A stretch of 64,000 nucleotides of DNA, from positions 62,001-126,000 of the forward strand of contig NZ_JANHDL010000004.1 of assembly GCF_024494655.1 (NCBI RefSeq), in the 5' to 3' direction. The translations under genes and the position numbers were made by a program. The stretch is from Halorubrum laminariae. GTDB taxonomy: Archaea > Halobacteriota > Halobacteria > Halobacteriales > Haloferacaceae. Position 1 is the stretch's first letter. Each line of letters starts with the position of its first letter. This document shows, piece after piece, positions 26,282 to 35,656 of the stretch. Below the pieces are notes generated by a model. The model saw nothing but the letters and a program-made list of their open reading frames with translations. It made no database searches and was not told where the DNA came from.

Positions 26282-27115
26282 TTAGACGAGTCGGATCGCT
26301 CCGGGTTCGTCGCCGTCTGGATCAATCTGTTCGAGAGCCGGACCCCGAGAGCCGAGCGATGGATTGTCGAGACGGCCACGGAGATCGCTTCGAGCGGAGC
26401 GCACGTTGTCGCTCACCGTCTGCTGTGTCTTGCCTCTCGCTTCGGCCCAGGTCTTCTGCCATGCTGTCTCTCGGAGCTCTCGCGAACCCGGCGGTCGCCG
26501 TCCGCTCGGTGGGATGTCCGTTTTGGTCGCGATGAAGTCGAAAGCGGTTGCCGCGCTATCGACAGTCGTCGCGTAGCCTGTCCGCACGCTATTCTCTAGT
26601 TCGCGGATGAGGTGGGTAGCAACCCGGCTGCTTGTGTGACGGTCGATATGGTCAACCTCGAACCCGTCACCTGCGTCGTCGACGACATCGGTGTGACCCA
26701 CTCGCCCCCAGCGGAACGCGCCGTTCTGGACGAAGAGGTCGGCATAGACGAGGACGCCACCGCCGCAATCGACGCTCGTCCGGATACCGTAGCCGAATTC
26801 GTGGAGGCGATCGGTGACGACGCTGACGTCCCACTCGGGGTTGATCATGAAGATGGCGTCATGGAGCATCGATTCGGGGTCGATGTGGATGACTTCTTGG
26901 CCGTCTTCGGTGTCCAGCTCGTGTTCCGCCCTGTACTCCGGTTCGTCATCGTCAGCATCGAAGCCTTGGCGATCGTCGATTCGGGTGATGTCCATGACGA
27001 GAGACTGTAACCCGTGAATTGACTGCTCGAAGAGGCGTGGGTCGAATTGCGCGTCTTCGTCTGCCGGGATCTGCTTTCCGGCTTCGTCGACGCGGTGAAT
27101 TGTGTATTCTCGCAT
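26282..27115 (-). CDS. Hypothetical protein, 277 residues
   Basis: Starts MREYTIHRVDE. The middle is acidic alpha/beta (VVTDRLHEFGYGIRTSVDCGGGVLVYADLFVQ) and the last 70 residues are basic and disordered (Arg/Ser-rich), unusual for this window and perhaps nucleic-acid binding. No family recognised. It converges with the LamG gene. Confidence 0.65.
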   Translation of the reverse strand: MREYTIHRVDEAGKQIPADEDAQFDPRLFEQSIHGLQSLVMDITRIDDRQGFDADDDEPEYRAEHELDTEDGQEVIHIDPESMLHDAIFMINPEWDVSVVTDRLHEFGYGIRTSVDCGGGVLVYADLFVQNGAFRWGRVGHTDVVDDAGDGFEVDHIDRHTSSRVATHLIRELENSVRTGYATTVDSAATAFDFIATKTDIPPSGRRPPGSRELRETAWQKTWAEARGKTQQTVSDNVRSARSDLRGRLDNPSLGSRGPALEQIDPDGDEPGAIRLV

Positions 27116-27205
27116 GGAACACACTACGAAAGAGTCGTACTAAAAACTGTGGGGTCTCATATCTGTTTTCATCAATAACTGTCTCGGTGTTCAATATAGA
27201 GACAC

Positions 27206-27211
27206 TTATTA
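27206..27211 (+). promoter_or_regulatory. TATA box
   Basis: TTATTA lies 23-28 bp upstream of the GTG start at 27234. Confidence 0.5.
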
Positions 27212-27233
27212 CGGAAGGGAAAAACTCCCGAAT

Positions 27234-27488
27234 GTGTCCGTAGAAGCAACATCTGTCGGCAGCAGCCCGGATCTGAACGAGACCGAGCGCCAGTTGGAGG
27301 AGTATCTGTTGGACGAAGCCGACGGCGTCGCGTATTTCAAATCGCGACTGATTGCGAAGGACCTCGACCTGTCATCGAAGAGTGTCGGGCATAACATGCG
27401 TACCTTGGCTGACGCTTCCGGTGTGTTGTGTATCGAGAAGTGGGGGTATTCGGGCGCAACGACGTGGATGGTCCAGATTCAGGAGTGA
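27234..27488 (+). CDS. Winged-helix protein, DUF7123-like
   Basis: 84 residues, GTG start. FKSRLIAKDLDLSSKSVGHNMRTLADASG is a helix-turn-helix and the end (IEKWGYSGATTWMV) forms the wing, as in haloarchaeal DUF7123 proteins, which are assumed to be DNA-binding regulators. It is divergent from the 26282-27115 gene and may regulate it. Confidence 0.75.
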   Translation: MSVEATSVGSSPDLNETERQLEEYLLDEADGVAYFKSRLIAKDLDLSSKSVGHNMRTLADASGVLCIEKWGYSGATTWMVQIQE

Positions 27489-27511
27489 CGCGGCCGTTGG
27501 CTGGTGACTGG

Positions 27512-27814
27512 CTATTTCTCCCACTCTTGTTTGATGAGCATCCGTTCTGTGGGTGAGCGGATAGGGATCCAATCGGCTAGTTCCCAGTCGTGTTCCGTGA
27601 GGTTGACATCGACGGTGTGTGAGGCCTGCCGTAAGGTAATGAACGGGTGCGATCGCTTGGTAACGCGGCCGGCGTGCTGGACGATTTTGTCTGCTTCATT
27701 CCGCCGGACGAGGACAGCCCTTCCGCACTCGACTTGAGACATCGGCGCTTGGAGGAGCTGCGTGGTGTTCGCGATGTCTGTGCTCTTGAGGCTGGTGTCG
27801 GTCTTAGGGGCCAT
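27512..27814 (-). CDS. Hypothetical protein, 100 residues
   Basis: Moderately basic for this window (pI nearer neutral). Contains RAVLVRRNEADKIVQHAGR. No family recognised. Converges with the DUF7123-like gene with 23 bp between the stops. Confidence 0.55.
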   Translation of the reverse strand: MAPKTDTSLKSTDIANTTQLLQAPMSQVECGRAVLVRRNEADKIVQHAGRVTKRSHPFITLRQASHTVDVNLTEHDWELADWIPIRSPTERMLIKQEWEK

Positions 27815-27960
27815 CGGGGTTATCTTTGGATAGCTCGGTTGTCTTCCTGCTTGAACTCACGTTGAGGCGGTACTTACGGATACGTTCCTCCGATTCGTGC
27901 TTATACGTATCGGCAAATTTTCATCGGGCGGTGTGGGGACGTAGCATCTACACCACGGCG

Positions 27961-28725
27961 TTAGTCTGGTCGAACGGTTTCTGGCGGTTCTGGGGGATGT
28001 TGTTGTAGCCACTCTACGATCGCCTCGTCGGAGTGGCCGACTCTGAATGGGGTACGGTCGGCTGGGAGGTGGCGGCGGTCCAGAGGTTTGGCTCTGGTAA
28101 GCCCGATGCCTCCGGCGCAGCGCGTTACAGTCGTCCAAGAGGATTCGGACACTGTGACAGACGGCCTCCCAAACTGGTATTCGATCATCTGAACTGAGCC
28201 ATCAGAAACGGTGAACCACCAGAAGGCATACTGAGTATGCCGCTCTCCGAACAGCTGGAGTACGGTATCTCCCTCGCGGAGTGGCTTGCCCCAGTCGGCG
28301 TATGCGTCTCGTACCTGGTACCACGGTTTTTCTTCGAGCCGTGACTGGGAAGCGACGCCGAATGAGCCGAGTGTCGCATCTCCCCAGATCTCGCGAGGGC
28401 CGATTTCGCCTTCATAATCCGGGTGGACAACGTAGCGTGTGTTCGACGGTTTGGGTGGTTCTGGGTAGTAGTTGATGCTCCCTCGGTATTTGTCGTCGAG
28501 AGACTTCTCCTCGAGGTCGTCCAGCGTCTGCCGGATGTAGCCGATCGCCTCGCTGCGGGTCTCGAACTTTCGACCAGACCGGCCCCAACTTTTCCCCTCA
28601 ACCCGGACCCGGCAGTAGGTGGTATCGCTAGCAGTCGGCGGGGAGATGCCGATCGCGTAGTGGTCGTTTCCGGATGGGTGAGCTGGGTCAGCAGTGATCT
28701 CCTTCCGGTACTTCGTCCGGGGCAT
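27961..28725 (-). CDS. Hypothetical protein, 254 residues
   Basis: Soluble protein. The N-terminal third has RVEGKSWGRSGRKFETRSEAIGYI, suggestive of a small DNA-binding AP2-like or integrase arm-type fold, but this is only a resemblance. The remainder is unrecognised. It lies 4 bp after the stop of the upstream gene. Confidence 0.6.
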   Translation of the reverse strand: MPRTKYRKEITADPAHPSGNDHYAIGISPPTASDTTYCRVRVEGKSWGRSGRKFETRSEAIGYIRQTLDDLEEKSLDDKYRGSINYYPEPPKPSNTRYVVHPDYEGEIGPREIWGDATLGSFGVASQSRLEEKPWYQVRDAYADWGKPLREGDTVLQLFGERHTQYAFWWFTVSDGSVQMIEYQFGRPSVTVSESSWTTVTRCAGGIGLTRAKPLDRRHLPADRTPFRVGHSDEAIVEWLQQHPPEPPETVRPD

Positions 28726-28729
28726 GGGG

Positions 28730-29059
28730 CTAGTCGTCGGCTCGGGCGTGGCCCGTCGGCGACGGACGGGTCTCTTCGTGAGTGGTCAGGTCGGTGGAGA
28801 CACCGTGCTGGGTGGATTCGACGTCGATGGTTTTCTCGCCTTCCTGTTGTTCGAGCGTGTACATCCATGCTTCCCCGAGGCCCGTGAGAACCTCGTCTTT
28901 CAGCGACTGGCTCATATTGGAGCGCCTGTCGATGTCGTTGATCAGGATGGCGAACAGAGTGTGTATGGATCGGTCGTTCGGCGTGGAGGTGATCCCCAGT
29001 TCATCATCGAGCGTGTCCGTACTGTACGTCCGCGGCAGGAATGGGCGTGAGCGTCTCAT
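28730..29059 (-). CDS. Hypothetical protein, 109 residues
   Basis: Starts MRRSRPFLPR. Helical middle (LFAILINDIDRRSNMSQSLKDEVLTGLGEAW), disordered acidic tail. No family recognised. Operon with the 27961-28725 gene. Confidence 0.6.
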   Translation of the reverse strand: MRRSRPFLPRTYSTDTLDDELGITSTPNDRSIHTLFAILINDIDRRSNMSQSLKDEVLTGLGEAWMYTLEQQEGEKTIDVESTQHGVSTDLTTHEETRPSPTGHARADD

Positions 29060-29180
29060 GGTATTAGTCCTCTTGATCGGCAACTCTCAGAGTCACCGAC
29101 CTTCACCTACCTTCGGGGGATACAAATTCTCTATCTGAGGGGTGGGTTCATTACCGGGGGGTCCATATCCTCTCCCAACT

Positions 29181-30365
29181 GTGAGCTCTAGTGCGGCCCC
29201 GACAACTCCAGAAGATCGGATCATCAGTCTCGACGTTCTCCGAGGCGTGGCCATCCTCGGGATACTCGTCATCAATATTCAGTCGATCTCGATGCCGTCG
29301 ATCGCGAGGATCAACCCCGCTACGTACGGTGGGTTTGAAGGCGCGAACTACATCGTGTGGTTGCTAAGCCACGTCTTCGTCGAGCAGAAGTTTATCGTAC
29401 TGTTCTCGATGCTTTTCGGCGCTGGTGTGCTCCTGTTCGTCTCTTCCAAGCAATCGAAGGGAGAGCCGGCGCTGAAGCTCCACTACAAGCGAACGTTCTG
29501 GCTCTTAGTCATCGGGCTGGCTCATGCGTATCTTCTCTGGGATGGTGACATCTTGGTCACGTACGCACTGTGCTCGTTGGTGGTCGTTTTAGCGTATAAC
29601 TGGCCTGCGGAGCGGCTTGTGGTTGCGGCGGTGGTTCTCCTCTCGGTTCCGTTCATCCAGCAGGTAGAGACGGTGATGATGCTGGATCACGGGATGGAAT
29701 TGGGGTATTGGACTACAACGCCCGAAGAACTCCAACAGGAGATTGCTGTCCATCAGGGTAGTTGGTCGGCGCTGGCTGCTGATCGGTTCGGTTCGAACGT
29801 GTACTCACAGACGATTGCGGTTGTGGACCGGGCGGGATGGCGGTATTCTGGTGCGATGCTGTTGGGGATGGCCCTGTTCCGTTGGGGTGTACTCTCGAAT
29901 GAGCGGAGCTCGGAAGAGTACATCAAATTGGTTGCTGGGTGTTTCACTGCGGGCATCACGATCACGGTCGCGGGTGTCGCGTACCTCCACTATCACGACT
30001 GGGGGAGCGTGGCTGGGTTTTCCTGGGGGCTGTTCAACTACTGGGGAAGCATCCTCGTCTCTATCTCGTATGTGGGCGTCGTTATGCTGTTCTGTCGGCG
30101 GTGGGCTGGTGGGCGTGTCGAGAAGGCTTTGTCGTCTGTTGGCCGAACCGCACTGAGCAACTATCTGCTTCAGACGGTCGTCGCGACGACGATCTTCTAC
30201 GGACATGGGCTTGCCTTATTCGGACAGGTGAGCCGCGTGGAGCAGATGGGCATCGTTCTCTTGATTTGGGTGGTCCAAGTGGTGTTATCCGTTCTGTGGC
30301 TCCAGAGATTCCGGTACGGGCCTGCTGAGTGGGTGTGGCGATCGCTGACCTACGGTCGGGCGTGA
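29181..30365 (+). CDS. DUF418 (YeiB-like) membrane protein
   Basis: 394 residues from a GTG (an earlier in-frame GTG at 29142 is less likely). It begins with SLDVLRGVAILGILVINIQS, the family hallmark, contains LFSMLFGAG and an ALSNYLLQ segment near the end as in DUF418, and has about eight to ten membrane helices. DUF418 proteins are thought to be transporters or acyltransferase-like membrane proteins; the substrate is unknown. Confidence 0.85.
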   Translation: MSSSAAPTTPEDRIISLDVLRGVAILGILVINIQSISMPSIARINPATYGGFEGANYIVWLLSHVFVEQKFIVLFSMLFGAGVLLFVSSKQSKGEPALKLHYKRTFWLLVIGLAHAYLLWDGDILVTYALCSLVVVLAYNWPAERLVVAAVVLLSVPFIQQVETVMMLDHGMELGYWTTTPEELQQEIAVHQGSWSALAADRFGSNVYSQTIAVVDRAGWRYSGAMLLGMALFRWGVLSNERSSEEYIKLVAGCFTAGITITVAGVAYLHYHDWGSVAGFSWGLFNYWGSILVSISYVGVVMLFCRRWAGGRVEKALSSVGRTALSNYLLQTVVATTIFYGHGLALFGQVSRVEQMGIVLLIWVVQVVLSVLWLQRFRYGPAEWVWRSLTYGRA

Positions 30366-30404
30366 AACGGCATTAGGCTGTTCCAAAAGAACCAGCAGGG
30401 GAGA

Positions 30405-31679
30405 CTACTTCTCGATGTGGCGTCGGTCGATGGACGTGACATCGAACGGGAGCCGAGCTGGGACTTCACCTGTGTCGGCGTCGAGAGCGTCGATCTCGAC
30501 ATGGTAGGTGTCGTGGGTGTTGAACGAGAGCGTCGTGGTGAATTCTTCGCTGACGCCGCTCGAGAGGGCGATCGGTTCATCAGTGATCACACTGGTGAGC
30601 GCCGAGCCGTCGGCGGTTGCGGTTCCATCCGTGAGAGTGATGTCGCCCTCTTGGATGCCCCCGTCTCGGGTGACGCGGAAGAGGAGGTCGACGTTCCGCT
30701 CGTGGTTGTTTAGCGCGTTATCGAGCGTGATCTTGTATTGGACTACAGTCTCTGCCTCGACAGTGGTTGGGCCGGTACTCTCGACGCGGACTGCGGGCTC
30801 GATGATGACGTCGTGGCCGCCGATTGCTGCCGGTGGGCCAGATGATCCGCCCTTGCGGATGAGAACGTCGAGGAAGTCTGGGACGCTGTCCTCATGGAGA
30901 CGCTCATGGTAACAGCACCAGCCGTCCATGCCGTTTTGGGTGAGACCGAGATGCTTGCCTGCGTCCGTGACAGTGATACTGTCGAAACTGTCCTGACTGG
31001 CGCTGATGTTTGCGAGCGGGCTGATGTACTCCCACGATTCACTGTCAGAGAAGCCGTGCTGAGTCTTGCCCAGGAGTGCGCCGCCTTCGTTCACGAACAT
31101 GGCGATGTCGAATTGGCGATCGATGAGTGCGCGGTTCTCTGAACTCGTTAGGGCGGTACCTCCATTGATTTGGTTATTGCTGCTCGGGATACCGATCATC
31201 GCGTAGTCGGTGAAGTCGACATTTCGGATGTTGTCGGCCCCAGAGATGAAGGTGACCTCTTCGTCGACCTGTGGGTCATTGCCCACGTCGCCGCGCCAGT
31301 ATTTGACGACGTCGTCGCCGTTGTCAGCAGCTCCGAGAACGATGATCCCGTCGTTGCCGTTGGTGACGTTTTCAAGCATCGACGCGACCATCGAAGCGTG
31401 TTCCTCCGGTGGGCCGTGGTTGCTGTTGTTTGGTTCCTGCTCTGAGTCGAGCCCCATGAGAATTATCGGGCCGCCTTCCTGTTGACCGACGACGTCGAGA
31501 GTCTCGGTCTTCGTCTTGACAGGAGGGCCGATCGTCGTTGCGATTTGGTCGAAGAAGAAGAGGGATCTCGATTCCTCGATAGAGGCGTCCCATTCTTCCT
31601 GTTCTTCTCGGAAGAGCACCTCTTCGTCGCCGGTTACGGCCTTCGGGTTGCTCCTCATCCACGGTAGATCTTCCGCCAT
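30405..31679 (-). CDS. Large acidic protein with possible GATase-like and Ig-like parts
   Basis: 424 residues, no signal peptide. The first half (GGPIILMGLDSEQ, YAMIGIPSS, FVNEGGALLGKTQ) resembles a glutamine-amidotransferase/ThuA-type fold without an evident catalytic Cys nucleophile. The second half (VRVESTGPTTVEAETVVQYKITLDNALNN, FTTTLSF) resembles Ig-like surface domains. It is the last gene of the surface cluster reaching back to 36205, so it may work with the secreted fibre proteins. Confidence 0.55.
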   Translation of the reverse strand: MAEDLPWMRSNPKAVTGDEEVLFREEQEEWDASIEESRSLFFFDQIATTIGPPVKTKTETLDVVGQQEGGPIILMGLDSEQEPNNSNHGPPEEHASMVASMLENVTNGNDGIIVLGAADNGDDVVKYWRGDVGNDPQVDEEVTFISGADNIRNVDFTDYAMIGIPSSNNQINGGTALTSSENRALIDRQFDIAMFVNEGGALLGKTQHGFSDSESWEYISPLANISASQDSFDSITVTDAGKHLGLTQNGMDGWCCYHERLHEDSVPDFLDVLIRKGGSSGPPAAIGGHDVIIEPAVRVESTGPTTVEAETVVQYKITLDNALNNHERNVDLLFRVTRDGGIQEGDITLTDGTATADGSALTSVITDEPIALSSGVSEEFTTTLSFNTHDTYHVEIDALDADTGEVPARLPFDVTSIDRRHIEK

Positions 31680-31775
31680 ACGAATTCCGACTCAACACTC
31701 TGTTAAAGCCGTTTCTCTCGGGTGTGGTGTGTACTGAATTTGACAGAGGTGGGGCAGGTGATATCGCGTGGGAGG

Positions 31776-32294
31776 TCACGCGGTGGTGACGGTTGGGCCG
31801 TCGTTGGTGACTGAGAGCTTGAGATTCTTCCCGTCACCGACACCGTCTACTGTGAAGCTCGCGGTGGCGATGTCCTGAGACGCGGTTGGTTCTACGTCGA
31901 CGTAGAGAGTCACCGCTTCGCCGCTGCTGAGGGTGGTTGTGGCTGTGGATCCATCGGGTGAAACGCTGGTCGCGAGCGTAGAGCGGAATGAGACGCTCTC
32001 AGCCACAGCTGGGTCGAGGGTAATGGTGTAGTCACCGGCCGTGGATTGGTGATTCGAGATCGTGGCGAACTCTTGGTTGGTCGTGTTCTCCTGGATCGAA
32101 GTCTGTGGAGAGATGCCGATGATGGCGTCTTGGCTGTCAGTTTGGACTAGGTTTACCTCCGACTGGCGAGTGATATCAGACGTTGTCATCGCTTCAGCCC
32201 CGATGAGCCCAAAGAGGAGAGCGCCGGTCAGGAGTGCGAATACGCTGATGTAGATGTGTGGGCTAGTCTTCGAGTCGGCCTGTCTCCGGTTCAT
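31776..32294 (-). CDS. Secreted protein with N-terminal membrane anchor
   Basis: 172 residues. A charged N-terminus is followed by a hydrophobic helix (IYISVFALLTGALLFGLIGAEA) that acts as signal or anchor, then a beta-rich domain with VTLYVDVEP. It overlaps the start of the DUF5305 gene by 4 bp on its right, so the two are coupled. Ser/Thr-rich composition suggests glycosylation. Confidence 0.65.
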   Translation of the reverse strand: MNRRQADSKTSPHIYISVFALLTGALLFGLIGAEAMTTSDITRQSEVNLVQTDSQDAIIGISPQTSIQENTTNQEFATISNHQSTAGDYTITLDPAVAESVSFRSTLATSVSPDGSTATTTLSSGEAVTLYVDVEPTASQDIATASFTVDGVGDGKNLKLSVTNDGPTVTTA

Positions 32295-33610
32295 TTCTTA
32301 ATCCAGATCTCGTCGATGGCGTCCGCTGTGGGGTTCTTGGACTTTCCCGCTGGGATGACTGACGGGTCATCATGGCCGTTTGTGGGCGGGACTGCTTCCT
32401 CTTGAGGCACCTCGGCTGTGTCGGTGCTGCTGTCCTCCCAAATGAACACCCCGTCTTCCTCCCCGTTGTGAGCTTGGCTTCGGGACGTGGTAGATTCTAG
32501 TTCGGTGATATCGATGTTCTCTGCGACGAGAGGTGGTTCGGGGGGGCTGTAGATATACTCAGTGTCTCCGTCGACGAAGACGAACAGTTGCTGATCGTAG
32601 CAGTACACGGCACGGTCTCCCTTGTCGATCGCGAGGTTGATGATGTCTTTGAGAGACCCGACCGCGGATGTCGATCTGGCGTCCGAACTGTCGAACTTGT
32701 CGACGACCGTGATCCAGTTTTGGTTTTGGACTTCCTCGAGTCTCATTTCGAGTATCTCGGCGTCGTAATCGTCTCTGTGACGGTAGCAGTAGCCGGCACT
32801 CGCTCCGCTGATGAGAAAGAGGAAGGCCGATGTGATGTTCGTGAGACCGCCCTCAGAGTCTGTTGACTGGGAGAGCCCGCCGGTAGTGGTTGAGGTAGTG
32901 TCTGTGGAGGTCGGGATCGTGAAGACGGTATTTCCGAATACGATCTCCTGTTTGTGTTTCGCGGTGGCGGTGGCGATGACGGGCTCGTCGTCGCTGATCC
33001 GGGACTCTGAGCTCTCGTAGGAGTAGTCCGTTTCGATGATAGTGTAGACACTCAGGGACGCATCCTGCCCGAGTTCGTTGTCGTACTCCTGGATCTGTTC
33101 GTGGACATCATCGATATCGATCAGCGAGCGAATGGAGGCGGTCTCGCCTTCTTCGTAGTCATCGATGGTGGTCTCTTCAAGAGTCGAGGTCTCGGTCCAG
33201 AAGGCGGCTTCTTCGCCGTTGACCGTGGCTTCGTATTGGAGTAGCACCCGGTGTTTGGTGAGGGTCGTTTCGGTCCCAACAGCGGACGCTGTAAACCGTA
33301 TGTCTCCGGCTGCGTCTATCGGATACGTGTTCGTATTGGTGAGTCGTTCTCCCTCGGTGTATGCGGAGGTGGACGTGTCGACCGTCGTCGAAACCTCCTG
33401 AGTTTGATCGACCAAGTGGTCGATTTCCGGGGGCTCTGGTTCTTCTTCAGCAAGGAGTGTTGCTGGGCTGTATGCACTGGCCGGGGTCACAAAGCCGGTG
33501 AGGACGATGAGACTTGTGAGGACGCAGATAAGGATGCTCACTGCGATGATGGCTCGTGCGTGGGCTGCGATCGCCCATTTACATTTGAGGTGATATGGAT
33601 GCTCGCTCAT
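32291..33610 (-). CDS. DUF5305-like membrane protein
   Basis: 439 residues. An N-terminal hydrophobic helix (AIIAVSILICVLTSLIVLTGF), an extracellular acidic domain with INTEGRAL beta pattern, a second hydrophobic segment (ITSAFLFLISGASAGYCY) near residue 275, and a cytoplasmic C-terminal part with LKDIINLAIDKGDRAVYCYDQQLFVF, characteristic of the DUF5305 family. In haloarchaea DUF5305 often sits beside an S26-type signal peptidase and TasA-like DUF1102 proteins, as here. Confidence 0.75.
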   Translation of the reverse strand: MSEHPYHLKCKWAIAAHARAIIAVSILICVLTSLIVLTGFVTPASAYSPATLLAEEEPEPPEIDHLVDQTQEVSTTVDTSTSAYTEGERLTNTNTYPIDAAGDIRFTASAVGTETTLTKHRVLLQYEATVNGEEAAFWTETSTLEETTIDDYEEGETASIRSLIDIDDVHEQIQEYDNELGQDASLSVYTIIETDYSYESSESRISDDEPVIATATAKHKQEIVFGNTVFTIPTSTDTTSTTTGGLSQSTDSEGGLTNITSAFLFLISGASAGYCYRHRDDYDAEILEMRLEEVQNQNWITVVDKFDSSDARSTSAVGSLKDIINLAIDKGDRAVYCYDQQLFVFVDGDTEYIYSPPEPPLVAENIDITELESTTSRSQAHNGEEDGVFIWEDSSTDTAEVPQEEAVPPTNGHDDPSVIPAGKSKNPTADAIDEIWIKK

Positions 33611-33676
33611 GTCTCTAGTCGACTATCAAAGTGGTCACAGGAGCGGGTCATAAACCTGCTTGTCAGTTCTGTAGTG

Positions 33677-34723
33677 TCAGCGTCTGTTTTCATAGATAGT
33701 GGCCTTCTTCTGCCGGGTGATCCGGTGTGGATTGATGAATATGAAGGCGGACGCTGAGAGGATGAAAGCAATCACGCCGCTGCTTGCTAACGCTGCGAGA
33801 ACTGGGTGGGTGTTCGCGAGCGTCTGTAAGGTCGATTGTGGGAGTGTGCTCGGGTACGCATAGAGGGTGATCTGAGCGATGTCCGCTGTTGGGCTTTTCC
33901 GGGGTGGGTTGCTGACGAAGACTGTTGTCTCCGGTCGTATTGGTGAGCTTTGGACTTCCTCTAGACGGAGATCGCCTTCTAAGTGAGCAGATTGGGTCAT
34001 CCCGACGAGGGAGTCGCTGGTGAGAATCACCTCCTGGGTCGTTGAGTGGCCGATAGCAGCTGTTCGTTGAGTATCGTCTTCTGGGTTGACCGATTCGGAT
34101 GAGATGATGGTTGCACCCTCGGTAACGGGAGTCCCCAGTATTGCGACCGGGAGTAGAAGCATCGTACAGATGGCGACGCCGATGACGATCTTCCGGTCTG
34201 ATGAGCCCCGTTCAACGGGGACAGATAGGGAAGTCCGTTGGTTATCTCCGAAGATGGTGGGCGCGAAGCCGATGAGCGAAATTACAACCCACATCGAGAT
34301 GACCGTGGTGGGGTTCGAGAGGATCGCACCGATGATTGGTACTGATACAGTTGTTGACCCTCCAAGCGTCATGACCGAACCGTAGATGTCGTCGTCACTA
34401 ACCGGTTCGAACCCATCTTGCTGATCCGTGAGATCGTTAGCGTCGCCTTGGGTGATGTACTGACCGTCCTCGGTAGTGTCGACGATCCGGTGGAGGACGT
34501 TGCGGTTATGCTGTGACGTTTCGAACAGGATCGCATCACCGACTTCGACATCCCCGGCAGTCACAACGAGGAAGTCGTCTTGGGTGATTGTCGGGGTCAT
34601 GCTGTCGCTGATGGGCGACGTGAAGACGACGGGCATGGTCCCAGCTGGGGCTACGAGGCTAAGTGTGGTTATGAGTAGGAATAGGAGCGCGAAACCGGTC
34701 AGCACCGATTCTACACGTCCCAT
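33677..34723 (-). CDS. Signal peptidase I (S26B-like)
   Basis: 348 residues. The N-terminal third is a peptidase: a membrane helix, SDSMTPT with the catalytic Ser (archaeal SPase box B), and VLHRIV with the catalytic His used by archaeal and Sec11-type enzymes. Further membrane helices near 150-175, 185-205 and 315-338 and an Ig-like extracellular stretch follow, longer than minimal SPases. It is likely the dedicated enzyme that matures the neighbouring TasA-like proteins or secreted members of the cluster. Confidence 0.8.
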   Translation of the reverse strand: MGRVESVLTGFALLFLLITTLSLVAPAGTMPVVFTSPISDSMTPTITQDDFLVVTAGDVEVGDAILFETSQHNRNVLHRIVDTTEDGQYITQGDANDLTDQQDGFEPVSDDDIYGSVMTLGGSTTVSVPIIGAILSNPTTVISMWVVISLIGFAPTIFGDNQRTSLSVPVERGSSDRKIVIGVAICTMLLLPVAILGTPVTEGATIISSESVNPEDDTQRTAAIGHSTTQEVILTSDSLVGMTQSAHLEGDLRLEEVQSSPIRPETTVFVSNPPRKSPTADIAQITLYAYPSTLPQSTLQTLANTHPVLAALASSGVIAFILSASAFIFINPHRITRQKKATIYENRR

Positions 34724-34734
34724 TGTAAGACCGT

Positions 34735-35589
34735 CTAGCTGAAGTCTTCGTTCGCCGATGACGAGATCTCGACGATGCCGGAGATATCCGTATCATCGGT
34801 TGACGTCTCGATGGCTAGGATCGCGTATGCGACCTGGCCGGGGTCAAGAACAACGACCTCACCAGTGTTGTCGACAGACTGGATTTCATCGCCTCCGTCG
34901 TTGCGAAGGGTTACTTCGCTGAGGGAGGGGTCTTCTTCGATGGTGTCGTCGGTTGTGAACTCTGCTTCGAACCAGAGTTCGTTTCCGTCGTCGAAGTCGA
35001 TGTTTTGGAGCTCGTAGGTGTTGGTACCGTCATCAAGCGCAACAAGTTCTTCGTTGACCGGGGCGGCGTCATCGTTTGGGTCGGTATCTTCATAGACGGT
35101 GATGTCGATTCCGGTATTCCCCGGAAGGGACGCCGTGGTCTCCATGACGATCAGGTCCGAGCTGACTGCGGTGATCGCTCCAGCAGAAGACCCGAGTTCG
35201 TTCCCGTTGATGTCGAAGAGGCTCACGCCTACTCCGGCGGTCTCGGGCTCGACGTAGGACGTGAGGGCGTACTCACGCTGTTCTGTGAGGTTGTTCGTCA
35301 TCCGGAATGCGTACACGTTAGTTGGGTCGGTCCCATCACCGAAGACGAACGATCCGTCCGGTGTTGTGTACTTATCGTCTGCTTCACCGGTCACAACTAA
35401 TTGCGACCCGCGAATGTCGGTGCCTCCTGCTGGACCCGGCTCAAGTCGCAGGGCTGCGCTTGCGCTGTCGTCCGCTTCGACACGAACATCGACAGTGCGC
35501 GCCGCCGTTGCAGACGTATACGCGACGGACCCGACGGTAACGGTTCCGAGAGCGCCTGCTGAGCCGAGTAAGAAGTTTCGTCGGTTCAT
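34735..35589 (-). CDS. TasA-like surface protein (DUF1102)
   Basis: 284 residues. MNRRNFLLGSAGALGTVTVGSVAYTSA-type N-terminus has a twin Arg and hydrophobic core (Tat-like). The mature part has the DUF1102/TasA signature: RTVDVRVEADDSASAALRL, then FxFxMTNNLTEQ and a final GQVAYAILAIET strand. Such proteins form donor-strand-exchanged fibres in archaeal bundling pili and bacterial biofilm matrix. Fibre formation here is inference. It lies 11 bp upstream of the signal peptidase gene. Confidence 0.75.
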   Translation of the reverse strand: MNRRNFLLGSAGALGTVTVGSVAYTSATAARTVDVRVEADDSASAALRLEPGPAGGTDIRGSQLVVTGEADDKYTTPDGSFVFGDGTDPTNVYAFRMTNNLTEQREYALTSYVEPETAGVGVSLFDINGNELGSSAGAITAVSSDLIVMETTASLPGNTGIDITVYEDTDPNDDAAPVNEELVALDDGTNTYELQNIDFDDGNELWFEAEFTTDDTIEEDPSLSEVTLRNDGGDEIQSVDNTGEVVVLDPGQVAYAILAIETSTDDTDISGIVEISSSANEDFS

Positions 35590-35656
35590 TTCATCCTATA
35601 TTTTGTGAGGGTGTGGCGGGTGATTAGTAGTGACTCTAGACCAGTTTCGAGTTGGA